Shown here: one piece after another, positions 1 to 10,145 of the stretch
Layout of the letters: every line of letters starts with the position of its first letter
Position numbering within the stretch: position 1 is the stretch's first letter
Assembly (NCBI GenBank): GCA_041685145.1
Contig: JAWLGJ010000001.1
Span: 92,308-156,307, forward strand
Reading direction: 5' to 3'
From: JAWLGJ01 sp041685145
Lineage (GTDB): Bacteria; Pseudomonadota; Alphaproteobacteria; Rhodospirillales; Magnetospirillaceae
Length of the DNA: 64,000 bases
Notes under the pieces: model-generated
What the model was told of the DNA's origin: nothing
Database searches by the model: none
What the model saw: the letters and a program-made list of their open reading frames with translations, nothing else
Position numbers and translations under genes: made by a program

Positions 1-238
1 GCTTGATATTCATCGCCACCTGCCGGCGCAGGTCGCCCTCGACCGTGAGGTCGCGATCGACGAGTTCGCGCACCCGCGAAACCTCGTCGTCGCCGAGCTG
101 ATTCACCCGCACATCCTCGGCGATACCGGCCTTGCTGCAGATATCGCGCGCGGTGGCGCGTCCGATGCCATGAATGTAGGTCAAGGCGATATGCACCCGC
201 TTATTGGTGGGGATGTTCACGCCAGCGATACGCGCCAA
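1..238 (-). CDS. rpsM: 30S ribosomal protein S13 (partial, 3' end outside window)
   Basis: Translating the minus strand from 238 gives a protein beginning ARIAGVNIPTNKRV after the initiator, followed by the GIGRATA stretch of S13. It is a small-subunit head protein that contacts the tRNAs and the large subunit. Only the first 79 codons are in the window. The only start matching the family N-terminus is a TTG at 238-236, preceded by GGGAG. It follows adk, the usual spc-to-alpha order in alphaproteobacteria with no rpmJ between. Confidence 0.93.
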   Translation of the reverse strand, partial: MARIAGVNIPTNKRVHIALTYIHGIGRATARDICSKAGIAEDVRVNQLGDDEVSRVRELVDRDLTVEGDLRRQVAMNIK

Positions 239-334
239 GGCTCTCAACTCCCTTGCGAAAGACGCACAAAACCCCGCCCCCGCACGGGAGCGGGAATTCG
301 AAGGTGCGCGATTATAGGGCGCGCGCCCCCATTG

Positions 335-998
335 TCAACCGGCGACGGCGGCATCAACGACATCCGACAATTGCCGCGTCACCTCGTCGATGGAACGCGC
401 GCCGTCGACCACCCGCAACAGGCCCTTTTCCTGGTAATAGGGAATGATGGGCGCCGTCTTGGCGTGGTAGGCGGCCAGGCGTTCCTTCACCGTTGCCTCG
501 TTGTCGTCCTTGCGGCGCACGAACTCGGTCGAGCCGCAGACGTCGCACACGCCCTCGGTCTTGGGGCGCTGGAACTTATCGTGGTAACCGGCCCCGCACT
601 TGGCGCAGGCGAACCGGCCGGTGATGCGCTCGACGATGCGTTCGTCGGGCACCCGGATCTCGATGGCCAGATCGATCGCCGCGCCCCTCTCGGCCAGCAT
701 GGTGTCCAGGGCCTGTGCCTGCGGCACGGTGCGGGGGAAGCCGTCGAGGATGAAGCCGTTGGCGCAGTCGGGCTCGCCGATGCGCTCGGCGATCATCGTC
801 AGGATGATCTCGTCGGGCACCAGGGCGCCCGCGTCCATCAGCGCCTGCGCCTGCTTGCCCACCTCGGTGCCGGCGGCCACCGCCGCGCGCAGCATGTCGC
901 CGGTGGACAGTTGCACCAGACCGTAGCGGTCTTCGAGAATTTTTGCCTGCGTGCCCTTGCCCCCCCCGGGCGGCCCCATCAGGATCAGATGAAGTTTC

Positions 999-1006
<8 letters not shown>
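335..1006 (-). CDS. adk: Adenylate kinase
   Basis: Converts ATP and AMP to two ADP in the cytoplasm. The P-loop GPPGGGKGTQ is at residues 11-20 and the DGFPRT motif near 88-93. The LID domain carries four cysteines (134, 137, 154, 157), the zinc-binding form of the long-type enzyme. At 223 aa it is the usual length. The start is a GTG that overlaps the secY stop by 8 bp, so translation is probably coupled to secY. Confidence 0.97.
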
Positions 1007-2345
<1,339 letters not shown>

Positions 2346-2410
2346 GCTCGATCCCGTTCAGATAGTGTTGCGCGCGCGGGCGGTGGCGCCGGGCGCCGAC
2401 CGACGGCGGC

Positions 2411-2896
2411 TCAGGACTCCCCCTCGCCGGCGGGGGGCGCCTGGGTCACGACCACCTGGCCGCCGGCCTTCTCGACCGCGGCGATGGCGGCCTGCGAGGC
2501 TCCCGCCACCTCCACCGTCACCTTGGACTTGATCTCGCCCTTGGCAAGCAGGCGCACACCGTCGCGCACCTTGGTGACCAGTCCGGCGCTCTGCAGCGCC
2601 GCGACCGAAATCGTCTGGGCGGCGTCGATCTTGCCGTCGTCGATCGCCCGCTGCAGACGGCCGAGATTGATCACGGCGTATTCCTTGCGGAAGGGCTTGG
2701 TGAAACCGCGCTTGGGCAGCCGGCGGTAGATGGGCATCTGCCCGCCCTCGAAGCCCTTGATGGCCACGCCGGTGCGGGACTTCTGGCCCTTGACGCCGCG
2801 GCCGGCGGTCTTGCCCTTGCCCGAGCCGATGCCGCGGCCGACGCGCATCCGCTCCTTGCGGGCGCCGGGGTTGTCGCGCAGTTGATTCAGTCGCAT
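2411..2896 (-). CDS. rplO: 50S ribosomal protein L15
   Basis: Large-subunit protein of 161 aa. The glycine-rich basic N-terminal segment (RVGRGIGSGKGKTAGRGVKG) and the following YRRLPKRGF are typical of L15. It lies between rpmD and secY, the normal spc order, with 71 bp separating it from rpmD. Confidence 0.97.
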   Translation of the reverse strand: MRLNQLRDNPGARKERMRVGRGIGSGKGKTAGRGVKGQKSRTGVAIKGFEGGQMPIYRRLPKRGFTKPFRKEYAVINLGRLQRAIDDGKIDAAQTISVAALQSAGLVTKVRDGVRLLAKGEIKSKVTVEVAGASQAAIAAVEKAGGQVVVTQAPPAGEGES

Positions 2897-2967
2897 CTGT
2901 CTTTCCCTTGGCTGTGGTCGCAGGGGACGGGGCCCCCACTCGCCGGTGGTCGTCGCGGCGCGCGGGG

Positions 2968-3168
2968 CTATTCGCCCTCGACGCGCACCAGGTGACGCAC
3001 CTTGTTGATCATGCCGCGCACCGAGGGGGTGTCCTCCAGCTCGCGGCGGCGGTGCATCTTGTTCAGGCCCAGGCCGATCAGGGTCGCCCGCTGGTCGCCG
3101 CGGCGGCCGATGGGGCTGCCGGTCTGGATGACGGTGACGGTCTTCTTCGACTGCTTCTTGGCGGCCAT
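2968..3168 (-). CDS. rpmD: 50S ribosomal protein L30
   Basis: A 66-aa protein with the L30 pattern TVIQTGSPIGRRGDQRATL and GLNKMHR. It binds the large subunit near 5S rRNA and domain II of 23S rRNA. It sits 7 bp after rpsE. Confidence 0.95.
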   Translation of the reverse strand: MAAKKQSKKTVTVIQTGSPIGRRGDQRATLIGLGLNKMHRRRELEDTPSVRGMINKVRHLVRVEGE

Positions 3169-3175
3169 GACTCGG

Positions 3176-3799
3176 CTACTCCGTCGCGATGGCGGCGGCG
3201 CCGACGGTGGCGTCGCGCCGGCTGACGATCTCGCCCACCTTCTTGCCGCGGCGCGACGCGACCATGCGCGGCGACTGCATCTGCCGCAGCGCGTCGAAGG
3301 TGGCCTTGATCATGTTGTAGGGGTTCTGGGTGCCGACGCTCTTGGCGACGACGTCCTGCACGCCCATCGTCTCGAACACGGCGCGCATGGGGCCGCCGGC
3401 GATGATGCCGGTGCCGGGCGGCGCCGAGCGCACGACGACGCGGCCGGCGCCGAAGTGGCCCCGGGCGTCGTGGTGCAGGGTGCGGCCCTCGCGCAGGGGC
3501 ACGCGGATCATGCCGCGCTTGGCCTGCTCGGTGGCCTTGCGGATCGCCTCGGGCACCTCGCGGGCCTTGCCGGAGCCGAAGCCCACGCGCCCCTTGCTGT
3601 CGCCGACCACCACCAGCGCGGCGAAGGCGAAGCGGCGGCCGCCCTTGACCACCTTGGCCACGCGGTTGATGTGGACCAGCTTGTCGACGAACTCGTTTTC
3701 CTCGCGGACGACCGGGCCTTCGCCCCGCCGGCCACGCCCGTCGCGGCCCCGGTCGGGGCGCGGACCGCGCTCGCGCTCAGAAGTGGGTGTACGTGCCAT
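3176..3799 (-). CDS. rpsE: 30S ribosomal protein S5
   Basis: A 207-aa S5. After a basic, Arg/Gly-rich N-terminal extension of about 30 residues (longer than in E. coli) comes the double-stranded-RNA-binding-like domain with VVKGGRRFAFAALVVVGD, then VGFGSGKAREVPEAI and a C-terminal domain with GTGIIAGGPMRAVFE. It is involved in decoding fidelity. Confidence 0.96.
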   Translation of the reverse strand: MARTPTSERERGPRPDRGRDGRGRRGEGPVVREENEFVDKLVHINRVAKVVKGGRRFAFAALVVVGDSKGRVGFGSGKAREVPEAIRKATEQAKRGMIRVPLREGRTLHHDARGHFGAGRVVVRSAPPGTGIIAGGPMRAVFETMGVQDVVAKSVGTQNPYNMIKATFDALRQMQSPRMVASRRGKKVGEIVSRRDATVGAAAIATE

Positions 3800-3812
3800 A
3801 TGTCCCTTCCCG

Positions 3813-4175
3813 TCAGAACTTCAGACCGCCCTCGCGCGCGGCATCGGCGAGCGCCTGCACGCGGCCGTGATAGATGTAGCCGCCGCGGTCGAAAACCACC
3901 TCGCTGACACCGGCCTTGGCGGCGCGTTCGGCGATCAGCTTGCCGACCCGCGCCGCGGCATCCTTGTCCGCGCCGGTCTTCAGGGCGCCCTTGAGTTCCT
4001 TGTCCAGCGTCGACGCCGCCGCCAGGGTGCGGCCCTGGCCGTCGTCGATGATCTGGACATAGATGTGCTTCGACGAGCGGAACACCGACAGGCGCGGCCG
4101 CCCCCCGCCCTTGACGCGGATCTGGTGCCGCGTGCGCTTGCGGCGGCGCTCGAACAGGTCTTTGGAGGTCAGCAT
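3813..4175 (-). CDS. rplR: 50S ribosomal protein L18
   Basis: A 120-aa 5S rRNA-binding protein. The start at 4175 (MLTSKDLFERRRKRTRHQI) was chosen because the upstream part of the open frame is out of family and overlaps rplF. The motif RPRLSVFRSSKHIYVQIIDD and the C-terminal FDRGGYIYHGRVQALADAAREGGL are typical. There is a 14-bp gap to rplF. Confidence 0.97.
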   Translation of the reverse strand: MLTSKDLFERRRKRTRHQIRVKGGGRPRLSVFRSSKHIYVQIIDDGQGRTLAAASTLDKELKGALKTGADKDAAARVGKLIAERAAKAGVSEVVFDRGGYIYHGRVQALADAAREGGLKF

Positions 4176-4189
4176 TCCCGGTGCTCCCG

Positions 4190-4723
4190 TTACTTCTTCT
4201 TGCCTTCCTTGCGCAGGATCTTCTCCGTCGCATAGCGGATGCCCTTGCCCTTGTAGGGCTCGGGGCCGCGGAAGGCGCGGATTTCGGCGGCCATCTGGCC
4301 GACCCGTTGCTTGTCCTTGCCGCTGATCGCGATCGAGGTCGGCTTCTCGCACTTCACCGTCAGGTCATCCGGGATCGGATAATTGATGTCGTGGGAATAG
4401 CCAAGCTGCAGGTTGAGCTGCTTGCCCTGGACGGCGGCGCGATAGCCGACGCCGCTGATTTCCAGCTCCACCGTGAAGCCCTCGTGCACGCCCTTGACCA
4501 TATTGGCGATAACCGCGCGCGTGGTGCCCCACATCATGCGGGCGCGCTTGGTCTCCGAGCGCGGGCGCACCCAGATCTTGTTGTCCTCCAGCGTGGTCTC
4601 GACCTCGTCGGAGAGGGGCAGACTGTTGCTCCCCAGCTTGCCCTTCACCGCGATCTTCTCGTCGGTGAGGTCGACGGTAACGCCGCTGGGAACCTCCACC
4701 GGATATTTGCCAACCCGAGACAT
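4190..4723 (-). CDS. rplF: 50S ribosomal protein L6
   Basis: A 177-aa two-domain protein near the GTPase-associated centre. It shows the L6 signature PEPYKGKGIRY near the C-terminus and the N-terminal MSRVGKYPVEVPSGV. There is a 9-bp gap to rpsH. Confidence 0.97.
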   Translation of the reverse strand: MSRVGKYPVEVPSGVTVDLTDEKIAVKGKLGSNSLPLSDEVETTLEDNKIWVRPRSETKRARMMWGTTRAVIANMVKGVHEGFTVELEISGVGYRAAVQGKQLNLQLGYSHDINYPIPDDLTVKCEKPTSIAISGKDKQRVGQMAAEIRAFRGPEPYKGKGIRYATEKILRKEGKKK

Positions 4724-4732
4724 CTCGCCCCC

Positions 4733-5131
4733 TTAGAACACCTGGCAGAGAACCTCGCCGCCGACATTGGCGGCGCGGGCCTCCGCGTCCGACATCACGC
4801 CGCGCGGGGTCGACAGGATCGCGATGCCCAGGCCGTTGGAGACCTTGGGCAGGTCGCGAATCTTCGAATAGACCCGCCGGCCCGGCTTCGACACGCGGGC
4901 GATCGAGTGGATGACGGGATCGCCCTCGTGATACTTCAGTTCGATCCTCAATTCCTCGATGCCCTTGCGCACCTCGGCCTTGCTGTAGCCCCGGATATAC
5001 CCCTCGCGCTTCAGCACCTCCAGCACATTGGCGCGCAAATTCGACGCCGGCGCCGTAACCACAGACTTCCGCGCCTGCTGTCCGTTGCGGATCCGGGTAA
5101 GCATATCCCCCAGGGGATCGGTCATCGCCAC
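4733..5131 (-). CDS. rpsH: 30S ribosomal protein S8
   Basis: A 132-aa protein that binds the central domain of 16S rRNA and, in E. coli, represses the spc operon. The MTDPLGDMLTRIRNGQ start and the C-terminal GLGIAILSTPRGVMSDAEAR are conserved S8 segments. Confidence 0.97.
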   Translation of the reverse strand: MAMTDPLGDMLTRIRNGQQARKSVVTAPASNLRANVLEVLKREGYIRGYSKAEVRKGIEELRIELKYHEGDPVIHSIARVSKPGRRVYSKIRDLPKVSNGLGIAILSTPRGVMSDAEARAANVGGEVLCQVF

Positions 5132-5141
5132 GGCTGCCTCC

Positions 5142-5447
5142 CTACCAGCTCGACTTCACCATGCCGGGGATCTGCCCCCTGTTGGCGAGTTCACGCAGCA
5201 TCACGCGGCACATTTTCAGCTTGCGGTAGTTCCCCCGCGAGCGGCCGGTCAGCTCGCACCGCAGGCGAATGCGGTTGCGGGCCGAATTGCGCGGCACCTC
5301 CGACAGCTTCAGCACGGCCTCGAAACGCTCCTCGGCGGGCGTCTCGCGGTTCATGATGGTTTCCTTGAGGCGCGCCCGGCGGTTGGCGTGCTTCCGCGCC
5401 ATCCGCATCCGCTTCTTGTTGCGTTCAACGGCGCTCACTTTAGCCAT
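5142..5447 (-). CDS. rpsN: 30S ribosomal protein S14 (zinc-free long form)
   Basis: A 101-aa S14. It has the long form typical of proteobacteria and lacks the paired CxxC zinc motifs of the short form. The C-terminal half contains RIRLRCELTGRSRGNYRK and ends with the conserved MVKSSW. It lies between rplE and rpsH. Confidence 0.97.
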   Translation of the reverse strand: MAKVSAVERNKKRMRMARKHANRRARLKETIMNRETPAEERFEAVLKLSEVPRNSARNRIRLRCELTGRSRGNYRKLKMCRVMLRELANRGQIPGMVKSSW

Positions 5448-5469
5448 TGCCTGATAACTCCCTAATCCG

Positions 5470-6012
5470 TCAGCCGCTGAACGGCAGATCGAAGGCTTCG
5501 AGAAGGGCGCGCGCCTCCTCGTTCGTCTTCGCCGTGGTCACGATGCAGATGTCCATGCCGCGGACGCGGTCGACCTTGTCATAGTCGATCTCCGGGAAGA
5601 CGATCTGCTCCTTGAGCCCCATGTTCAGGTTGCCGCGCCCGTCCAGCGCCTTGGCGTTGATGCCGCGGAAGTCGCGCACGCGCGGCAGGGCGATGGTAAC
5701 CAGGCGGTCCAGGAACTCGTACATGCGCCCGCGCCGCAAGGTCACCTTGCAGCCGACCACCTGGCCCTCGCGCAGCTTGAAGCCGGCGATCGACTTCTTG
5801 GCGCGGGTGACCACCGGCTTCTGGCCCGCGATCACCGTCAGGTCGGCCACCGCCGCCTCGACGCGCTTGGAGTCCTGGGCGGCGTCGCCGACGCCCATGT
5901 TGATGACGATCTTCTCCAGCCGCGGAACCTGCATCGGATTCGCATAGCTGAAGCGTTCCCGCAGGGCGGGCTTGACCACGTTGTCGTAATGCTCTCGCAG
6001 GCGTGCAGCCAT
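5470..6012 (-). CDS. rplE: 50S ribosomal protein L5
   Basis: A 180-aa 5S rRNA-binding protein. Recognisable segments are NPMQVPRLEKIVINMGVGDA, AKKSIAGFKLREGQ and FPEIDYDKVDRVRGMDI. It lies 13 bp after rplX. Confidence 0.97.
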   Translation of the reverse strand: MAARLREHYDNVVKPALRERFSYANPMQVPRLEKIVINMGVGDAAQDSKRVEAAVADLTVIAGQKPVVTRAKKSIAGFKLREGQVVGCKVTLRRGRMYEFLDRLVTIALPRVRDFRGINAKALDGRGNLNMGLKEQIVFPEIDYDKVDRVRGMDICIVTTAKTNEEARALLEAFDLPFSG

Positions 6013-6025
6013 CGTCTCCGCCCCC

Positions 6026-6343
6026 CTAATCGATCACTTCGCCGCTACGGCGGGAGACGCGCACCTTGCGCCCGTCCTCGAGGGCCTTGAACCCCACGCG
6101 GCACGGCTTGCCGTCCTTGGGGTCCAGCAAGGCCACGTTCGAGACGTCGATCGGCGCCGTCTGCTCGACGATCCCGCCCTGCGGGTTGGTCTGCGTCGGC
6201 CGCTGATGGCGCTTGACCAGGTTGACGCCGGCAACGACGACCCGATTGTCCTTGGGCATCGAGCGCAGAACCTCGCCCTGCTTGCCCTTGTCCCGGCCGG
6301 TCAGGACGACGACGCGGTCGCCCTTCTTGATCTTCGCCGCCAT
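6026..6343 (-). CDS. rplX: 50S ribosomal protein L24
   Basis: A 105-aa assembly-initiator protein. The KOW motif is at the N-terminus (KIKKGDRVVVLTGRDKGKQG). The start ATG at 6343 overlaps the rplN stop as TGATG, so the longer in-frame extension upstream is rejected. Confidence 0.96.
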   Translation of the reverse strand: MAAKIKKGDRVVVLTGRDKGKQGEVLRSMPKDNRVVVAGVNLVKRHQRPTQTNPQGGIVEQTAPIDVSNVALLDPKDGKPCRVGFKALEDGRKVRVSRRSGEVID

Positions 6344-6711
6344 CACAACACCTCCGGCGCCAGCGAGATGATCTTCATGTACTTCTTGCCGCGCAGTTCG
6401 CGGGTCACCGGGCCGAAGATGCGCGTGCCGATGGGCTCGCCCTGCTTGTTGATCAGCACCGCCGCGTTGCGGTCGAAGCGAATGGCGCTGCCATCGGGGC
6501 GGCGGATTTCCTTGGCGGTGCGCACGATCACCGCCCGGTGCACGTCGCCCTTCTTGACGCGCCCGCGCGGGATGGCCTCCTTGACCGAGACCACGATGAC
6601 GTCGCCGACATTGGCCGTCATCCGGTGCGAGCCGCCCAGCACCTTGATGCACTGCACCCGGCGGGCCCCCGAGTTGTCGGCGACATCCAGGTTGGTTTGC
6701 ATCTGGATCAT
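6343..6711 (-). CDS. rplN: 50S ribosomal protein L14
   Basis: A 122-aa protein beginning MIQMQTNLDVADNSGARR, the conserved L14 N-terminus, and ending GPVTRELRGKKYMKIISLAPEVL. First gene of the spc cluster. The 38-bp gap to rpsQ is the largest gap between ribosomal protein genes from rpsJ down to rplX. Confidence 0.98.
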   Translation of the reverse strand: MIQMQTNLDVADNSGARRVQCIKVLGGSHRMTANVGDVIVVSVKEAIPRGRVKKGDVHRAVIVRTAKEIRRPDGSAIRFDRNAAVLINKQGEPIGTRIFGPVTRELRGKKYMKIISLAPEVL

Positions 6712-6749
6712 CGATTCGTCCTCTTCTTCTTATGGCCGGGCCGGCGCCG

Positions 6750-6989
6750 TCAGGCGGTGGGCTCGGTCACGACTTCCCAGGTCTTCCGCTTCGAGATCGG
6801 GCGGCATTCCTGGATGCGCACCATGTCGCCCACCTTGCAGGCATTGCTTTCGTCGTGGGCGGCGTACTTCTTCGAGCGGCGGATGAACTTCTTGTAGACC
6901 GGGTGCATGACGCGCCGCTCGACGCGGACCACCACGGTCTTGTCCATCTTGTCGCTGACGACCACCCCCTGCAGAACGCGTCTCGGCAT
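6750..6989 (-). CDS. rpsQ: 30S ribosomal protein S17
   Basis: A 79-aa primary 16S rRNA-binding protein with LQGVVVSDKMDKTVVVRVER and the GDMVRIQECRPISKRKTW motif. It is the last gene of the S10 cluster. Confidence 0.97.
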   Translation of the reverse strand: MPRRVLQGVVVSDKMDKTVVVRVERRVMHPVYKKFIRRSKKYAAHDESNACKVGDMVRIQECRPISKRKTWEVVTEPTA

Positions 6990-7000
6990 CGTCGTTCCTC

Positions 7001-7207
7001 TTACGCTTGCGCGCGCTTGCGCTCGCCCATGAGCGTCTTGATGGTCGCGATTTCGCGACGCACCTGACGCACGCGGGCGGTGTTCTCCAACTGGCCGCTG
7101 GCCTTCTGAAAGCGCAGGTTGAAGCGCTCCTTCCGCAGCTCCAGCAGCCGCTCCTTCAGTTGATCGTCGCTCTTGGTGCGCAGATCGCTGGCAAGATTGT
7201 CAGCCAT
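7001..7207 (-). CDS. rpmC: 50S ribosomal protein L29
   Basis: A 68-aa two-helix protein located at the exit tunnel. The pattern LKERLLELRKERFNLRFQKA followed by NTARVRQVRREIATIKT is typical of L29. There is a 4-bp gap to rplP. Confidence 0.96.
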   Translation of the reverse strand: MADNLASDLRTKSDDQLKERLLELRKERFNLRFQKASGQLENTARVRQVRREIATIKTLMGERKRAQA

Positions 7208-7211
7208 GTCC

Positions 7212-7628
7212 TCAGGCCTCCCCGATGCGGGCGACGAACTTGGTCTTGACCGGCAGCTTGGCCGAGGCCAGCTCGAAGCCGCGCCGCGCCATCTCCTCGG
7301 TGACGCCGTCCACCTCGAACATGATGCGCCCGGGCTTGACGCGGGCGACCCAGTATTCCGGCGAGCCCTTGCCCGAGCCCATCCGCACCTCGGCCGGCTT
7401 CGTGCTCACCGGCACGTCCGGGAAGATGCGGATCCAGATGCGCCCCTGGCGCTTGAAGTGGCGGGTCAGCGCGCGGCGCGCCGCCTCGATCTGGCGGGCG
7501 GTGACGCGCTCGGGCGTCAGGGCCTTCAGGCCGAAGGCGCCGAAATTGAGCTCGGTGCCGCCCTTGGCCACGCCCTTGATGCGGCCCTTGTGCGCCTTGC
7601 GGAACTTGGTTCGCTTCGGTTGCAGCAT
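7212..7628 (-). CDS. rplP: 50S ribosomal protein L16
   Basis: A 138-aa protein at the A-site side of the peptidyl-transferase region. It starts MLQPKRTKFRKAHKGR at 7628 (the longer open frame upstream is not conserved) and contains RIWIRIFPDVPVSTKPAEVR and MGSGKGSPEYWVA. Confidence 0.97.
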   Translation of the reverse strand: MLQPKRTKFRKAHKGRIKGVAKGGTELNFGAFGLKALTPERVTARQIEAARRALTRHFKRQGRIWIRIFPDVPVSTKPAEVRMGSGKGSPEYWVARVKPGRIMFEVDGVTEEMARRGFELASAKLPVKTKFVARIGEA

Positions 7629-7647
7629 TGTCCGACTACCCCTTCCC

Positions 7648-8325
7648 TCAGCGCGCCGGCGCGCCTTCCTGGGCGCGCTTGTCCTGGGCCATCGGGTCGT
7701 GGGCCAGGATCTCGCCCTTGAACACCCAAACCTTGACGCCGCAGGTGCCATAGGTCGTCTTGGCGGTGGCGGTGCCGTAATCCACGTCCGCGCGCAGGGT
7801 GTGCAGCGGCACGCGGCCCTCGCGGTACCACTCGGTGCGCGCGATCTCGGCGCCGCCCAGCCGGCCGGCGCAGTTGATGCGGATGCCCTGGGCGCCCAGG
7901 CGCATGGCCGACTGCACGGCGCGCTTCATGGCGCGGCGGAAGGCCACCCGGCGCTCAAGCTGCTGGGCGATGTTCTCGGCCACCAGCTGCGCGTCCAGCT
8001 CCGGCTTGCGAATCTCGACGATGTTGAGGCTGACCTCGCCGCCGGTGCGCCGGGCCATCTCCTTGCGCAGGGCCTCGATGTCGGCGCCCTTCTTGCCGAT
8101 GACGACGCCGGGCCGCGCGGTGTGGATGGTCACCCGCGCCTTCTTGGCGGGGCGCTCGATGACGATGCGCGACACCCCCGCCTGCTTCAGCCGGCCGCGC
8201 AGATAGTCGCGCAGCTTCAGATCCTCCAGCAGCAGGTCGCCGTAATCGCCGTCCGCGTACCAGCGCGAATCCCAGGTGCGGTTGACGCCCAGACGCAGAC
8301 CGATCGGATTGACCTTTTGACCCAT
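7648..8325 (-). CDS. rpsC: 30S ribosomal protein S3
   Basis: A 225-aa protein at the mRNA entry channel. It starts MGQKVNPIGLRLG at 8325. The KH domain contains GVVIGKKGADIEALRKE, and the C-terminal domain has GRLGGAEIARTEWYREGRVP. The start overlaps the rplV stop by one base (TAATG). Confidence 0.97.
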   Translation of the reverse strand: MGQKVNPIGLRLGVNRTWDSRWYADGDYGDLLLEDLKLRDYLRGRLKQAGVSRIVIERPAKKARVTIHTARPGVVIGKKGADIEALRKEMARRTGGEVSLNIVEIRKPELDAQLVAENIAQQLERRVAFRRAMKRAVQSAMRLGAQGIRINCAGRLGGAEIARTEWYREGRVPLHTLRADVDYGTATAKTTYGTCGVKVWVFKGEILAHDPMAQDKRAQEGAPAR

Positions 8326-8705
8326 TACGCCGTCTCCTCGCGCTCGCGCACGACCACCGTCAGGTTGCTGAAAGGCTTGAGGATGCGCCCCACGCGCCCC
8401 CGCGCCCGCGGCCGCCACCGCTTCATCATCAGGCCCTTGCCCACATAGGCCTCGGCCACATACAGCCGATCGACGTCGAGCTGGTGATTGTTCTCGGCGT
8501 TGGCGATCGCCGACTGCAGAACCTTCTTGACCTCGTGCGCCACCCGCCGCTTGGAGAAGGTCAGCTGCGCCACCGCCGCCTCGGCCTTGAGGCCGCGGAT
8601 GCTCTCGGCCACCAGATTGAGCTTCTGGGGGCTGGTGCGGATGACGCGGTTGACCGCCTTGGCCTCGGTGTCGGCGAGCGCGCGCTGTGCCGGTTTCTTG
8701 CCCAT
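8325..8705 (-). CDS. rplV: 50S ribosomal protein L22
   Basis: A 126-aa protein whose beta hairpin lines the exit tunnel. It shows RTSPQKLNLVAESIRG, SAIANAENNHQLDVDRLYV and the C-terminal RWRPRARGRVGRILKPFS. There is a 4-bp gap to rpsS. Confidence 0.97.
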   Translation of the reverse strand: MGKKPAQRALADTEAKAVNRVIRTSPQKLNLVAESIRGLKAEAAVAQLTFSKRRVAHEVKKVLQSAIANAENNHQLDVDRLYVAEAYVGKGLMMKRWRPRARGRVGRILKPFSNLTVVVREREETA

Positions 8706-8709
8706 CGCC

Positions 8710-8988
8710 CTACTTCCTCTTCGCCTTCTTGTCGGCGGCGTGGCCGTAGTAGGTGCGGGTGGGCGAGAATTCGCCGAACTTGTGCCCGATCATGTTCTCG
8801 GTCACCAGCACCGGGATGAACTTATGGCCGTTGTAGACGCCGAAGGTGAGCCCCACGAACTGCGGCAGGATTGTCGACCGCCGCGACCAGATCTTGATGA
8901 CCTCGTTGCGACCGGACGCGCGCGCCTTTTCCGCCTTCTTCAGAAGGTAGCCATCGACGAACGGTCCTTTCCAAACGGAACGAGCCAC
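8710..8988 (-). CDS. rpsS: 30S ribosomal protein S19
   Basis: A 92-aa head protein. MARSVWKGPFVDGYLLKKAE and the signature KFIPVLVTENMIGHKFGEF followed by PTRTYYGHAADKK identify it. Confidence 0.98.
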   Translation of the reverse strand: MARSVWKGPFVDGYLLKKAEKARASGRNEVIKIWSRRSTILPQFVGLTFGVYNGHKFIPVLVTENMIGHKFGEFSPTRTYYGHAADKKAKRK

Positions 8989-9001
8989 GACCGTCCCTCC
9001 T

Positions 9002-9832
9002 TTACTTGCCCTGTTGACGGCGCCGCATGATCAGGCGATCCGTCTTCTTGTTTTTGCGCGTGCGCATTCCCTTGGTCGGCTTGCCCCACGGCGTCACCGG
9101 ATGGCGGCCGCCGGAGGTGCGGCCCTCGCCGCCGCCATGCGGATGGTCGATGGGGTTCATCGCCACGCCGCGCACCGCCGGGCGCTTGCCCAGCCAGCGG
9201 TGCCGGCCCGCCTTGCCCAGGTTGATGTTCTGCTGGTCGGGGTTCGAGACCGCGCCGATGGTGGCCATGCACTCGGCGCGCACCACCCGCACCTCGCCCG
9301 AGGTCAGCTTGAGCTGGGCATAGCCCTGGTCCTTGCCGACCAGCTGCACATAGGTGCCGGCGGCGCGGGCGATCTGGCCGCCCTTGCCGGCCTTCAGCTC
9401 GACATTGTGGACGATGGTCCCGACCGGGATGCTCTTCAGCGGCATGGCGTTGCCGGGCTTGATGTCGGCGCGCTCGCCGGCGATCACCGTGTCGCCGGGC
9501 TTCACCCGCTGCGGCGCCAGGATGTAGGCCAACTCGCCGTCCTCGTAGCGCAGCAGCGCGATGAAGGCCGAGCGGTTGGGGTCGTATTCCAGCCGCTCCA
9601 CGGTCGCCGGCACATCGAACTTGGTGCGCTTGAAGTCGACGACGCGATAGCGGCGCTTGTGGCCGCCGCCGCGCCGACGCGCGGTGATGCGCCCGGTGTT
9701 GTTGCGGCCGCCCTTCTTGCGCAGGCCCTCGGTGAGCTGCTTGACCGGCTTGCCCTTCCACAGCCCCGAGCGGTCGACAATGACCAGCTGGCGTTGGCCG
9801 GGCGTCGTCGGGTTGAACGTCTTCAGTGCCAT
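9002..9832 (-). CDS. rplB: 50S ribosomal protein L2
   Basis: A 276-aa protein required for subunit association and the peptidyl-transferase centre. It has the start MALKTFNPTTPGQRQLV and the catalytic-region signature NPIDHPHGGGEGRTSGGRHP with its conserved histidine. There is a 4-bp gap to rplW. Confidence 0.98.
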   Translation of the reverse strand: MALKTFNPTTPGQRQLVIVDRSGLWKGKPVKQLTEGLRKKGGRNNTGRITARRRGGGHKRRYRVVDFKRTKFDVPATVERLEYDPNRSAFIALLRYEDGELAYILAPQRVKPGDTVIAGERADIKPGNAMPLKSIPVGTIVHNVELKAGKGGQIARAAGTYVQLVGKDQGYAQLKLTSGEVRVVRAECMATIGAVSNPDQQNINLGKAGRHRWLGKRPAVRGVAMNPIDHPHGGGEGRTSGGRHPVTPWGKPTKGMRTRKNKKTDRLIMRRRQQGK

Positions 9833-9836
9833 CGCG

Positions 9837-10145
9837 TCAGACTCCCGTGGTCACGTCGATGGAATGGCCCTCGACCAGCGTGACCATCGCCTTCTTGGTG
9901 TCGCTGCGCACGCCGAGCCGGCCGCGGAACCGCTTGACCTTGCCCTTCTGGCGCAGGGTATTCACCGCCCGGACCTTGACCTTGAACAGCTCTTCCACCG
10001 CCGCCTTGATCTCCGGCTTGGTGGCGTCGAGCGGCACGCGGAAGGTCACTTGGCCGTGCTCGGACCCCATCGTCGCCTTTTCGGTAATGACGGGGGCGCG
10101 GATGATCTCGAACATCCGTTCCTTCGAAACCTGCACGTTGCTCAT
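9837..10145 (-). CDS. rplW: 50S ribosomal protein L23
   Basis: A 102-aa exit-tunnel protein that docks trigger factor and SRP. It contains IIRAPVITEKATMGSEHGQV and the conserved VRAVNTLRQKGKVKRFRGR. Its start overlaps the end of rplD by 4 bp (ATGA). Confidence 0.97.
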   Translation of the reverse strand: MSNVQVSKERMFEIIRAPVITEKATMGSEHGQVTFRVPLDATKPEIKAAVEELFKVKVRAVNTLRQKGKVKRFRGRLGVRSDTKKAMVTLVEGHSIDVTTGV

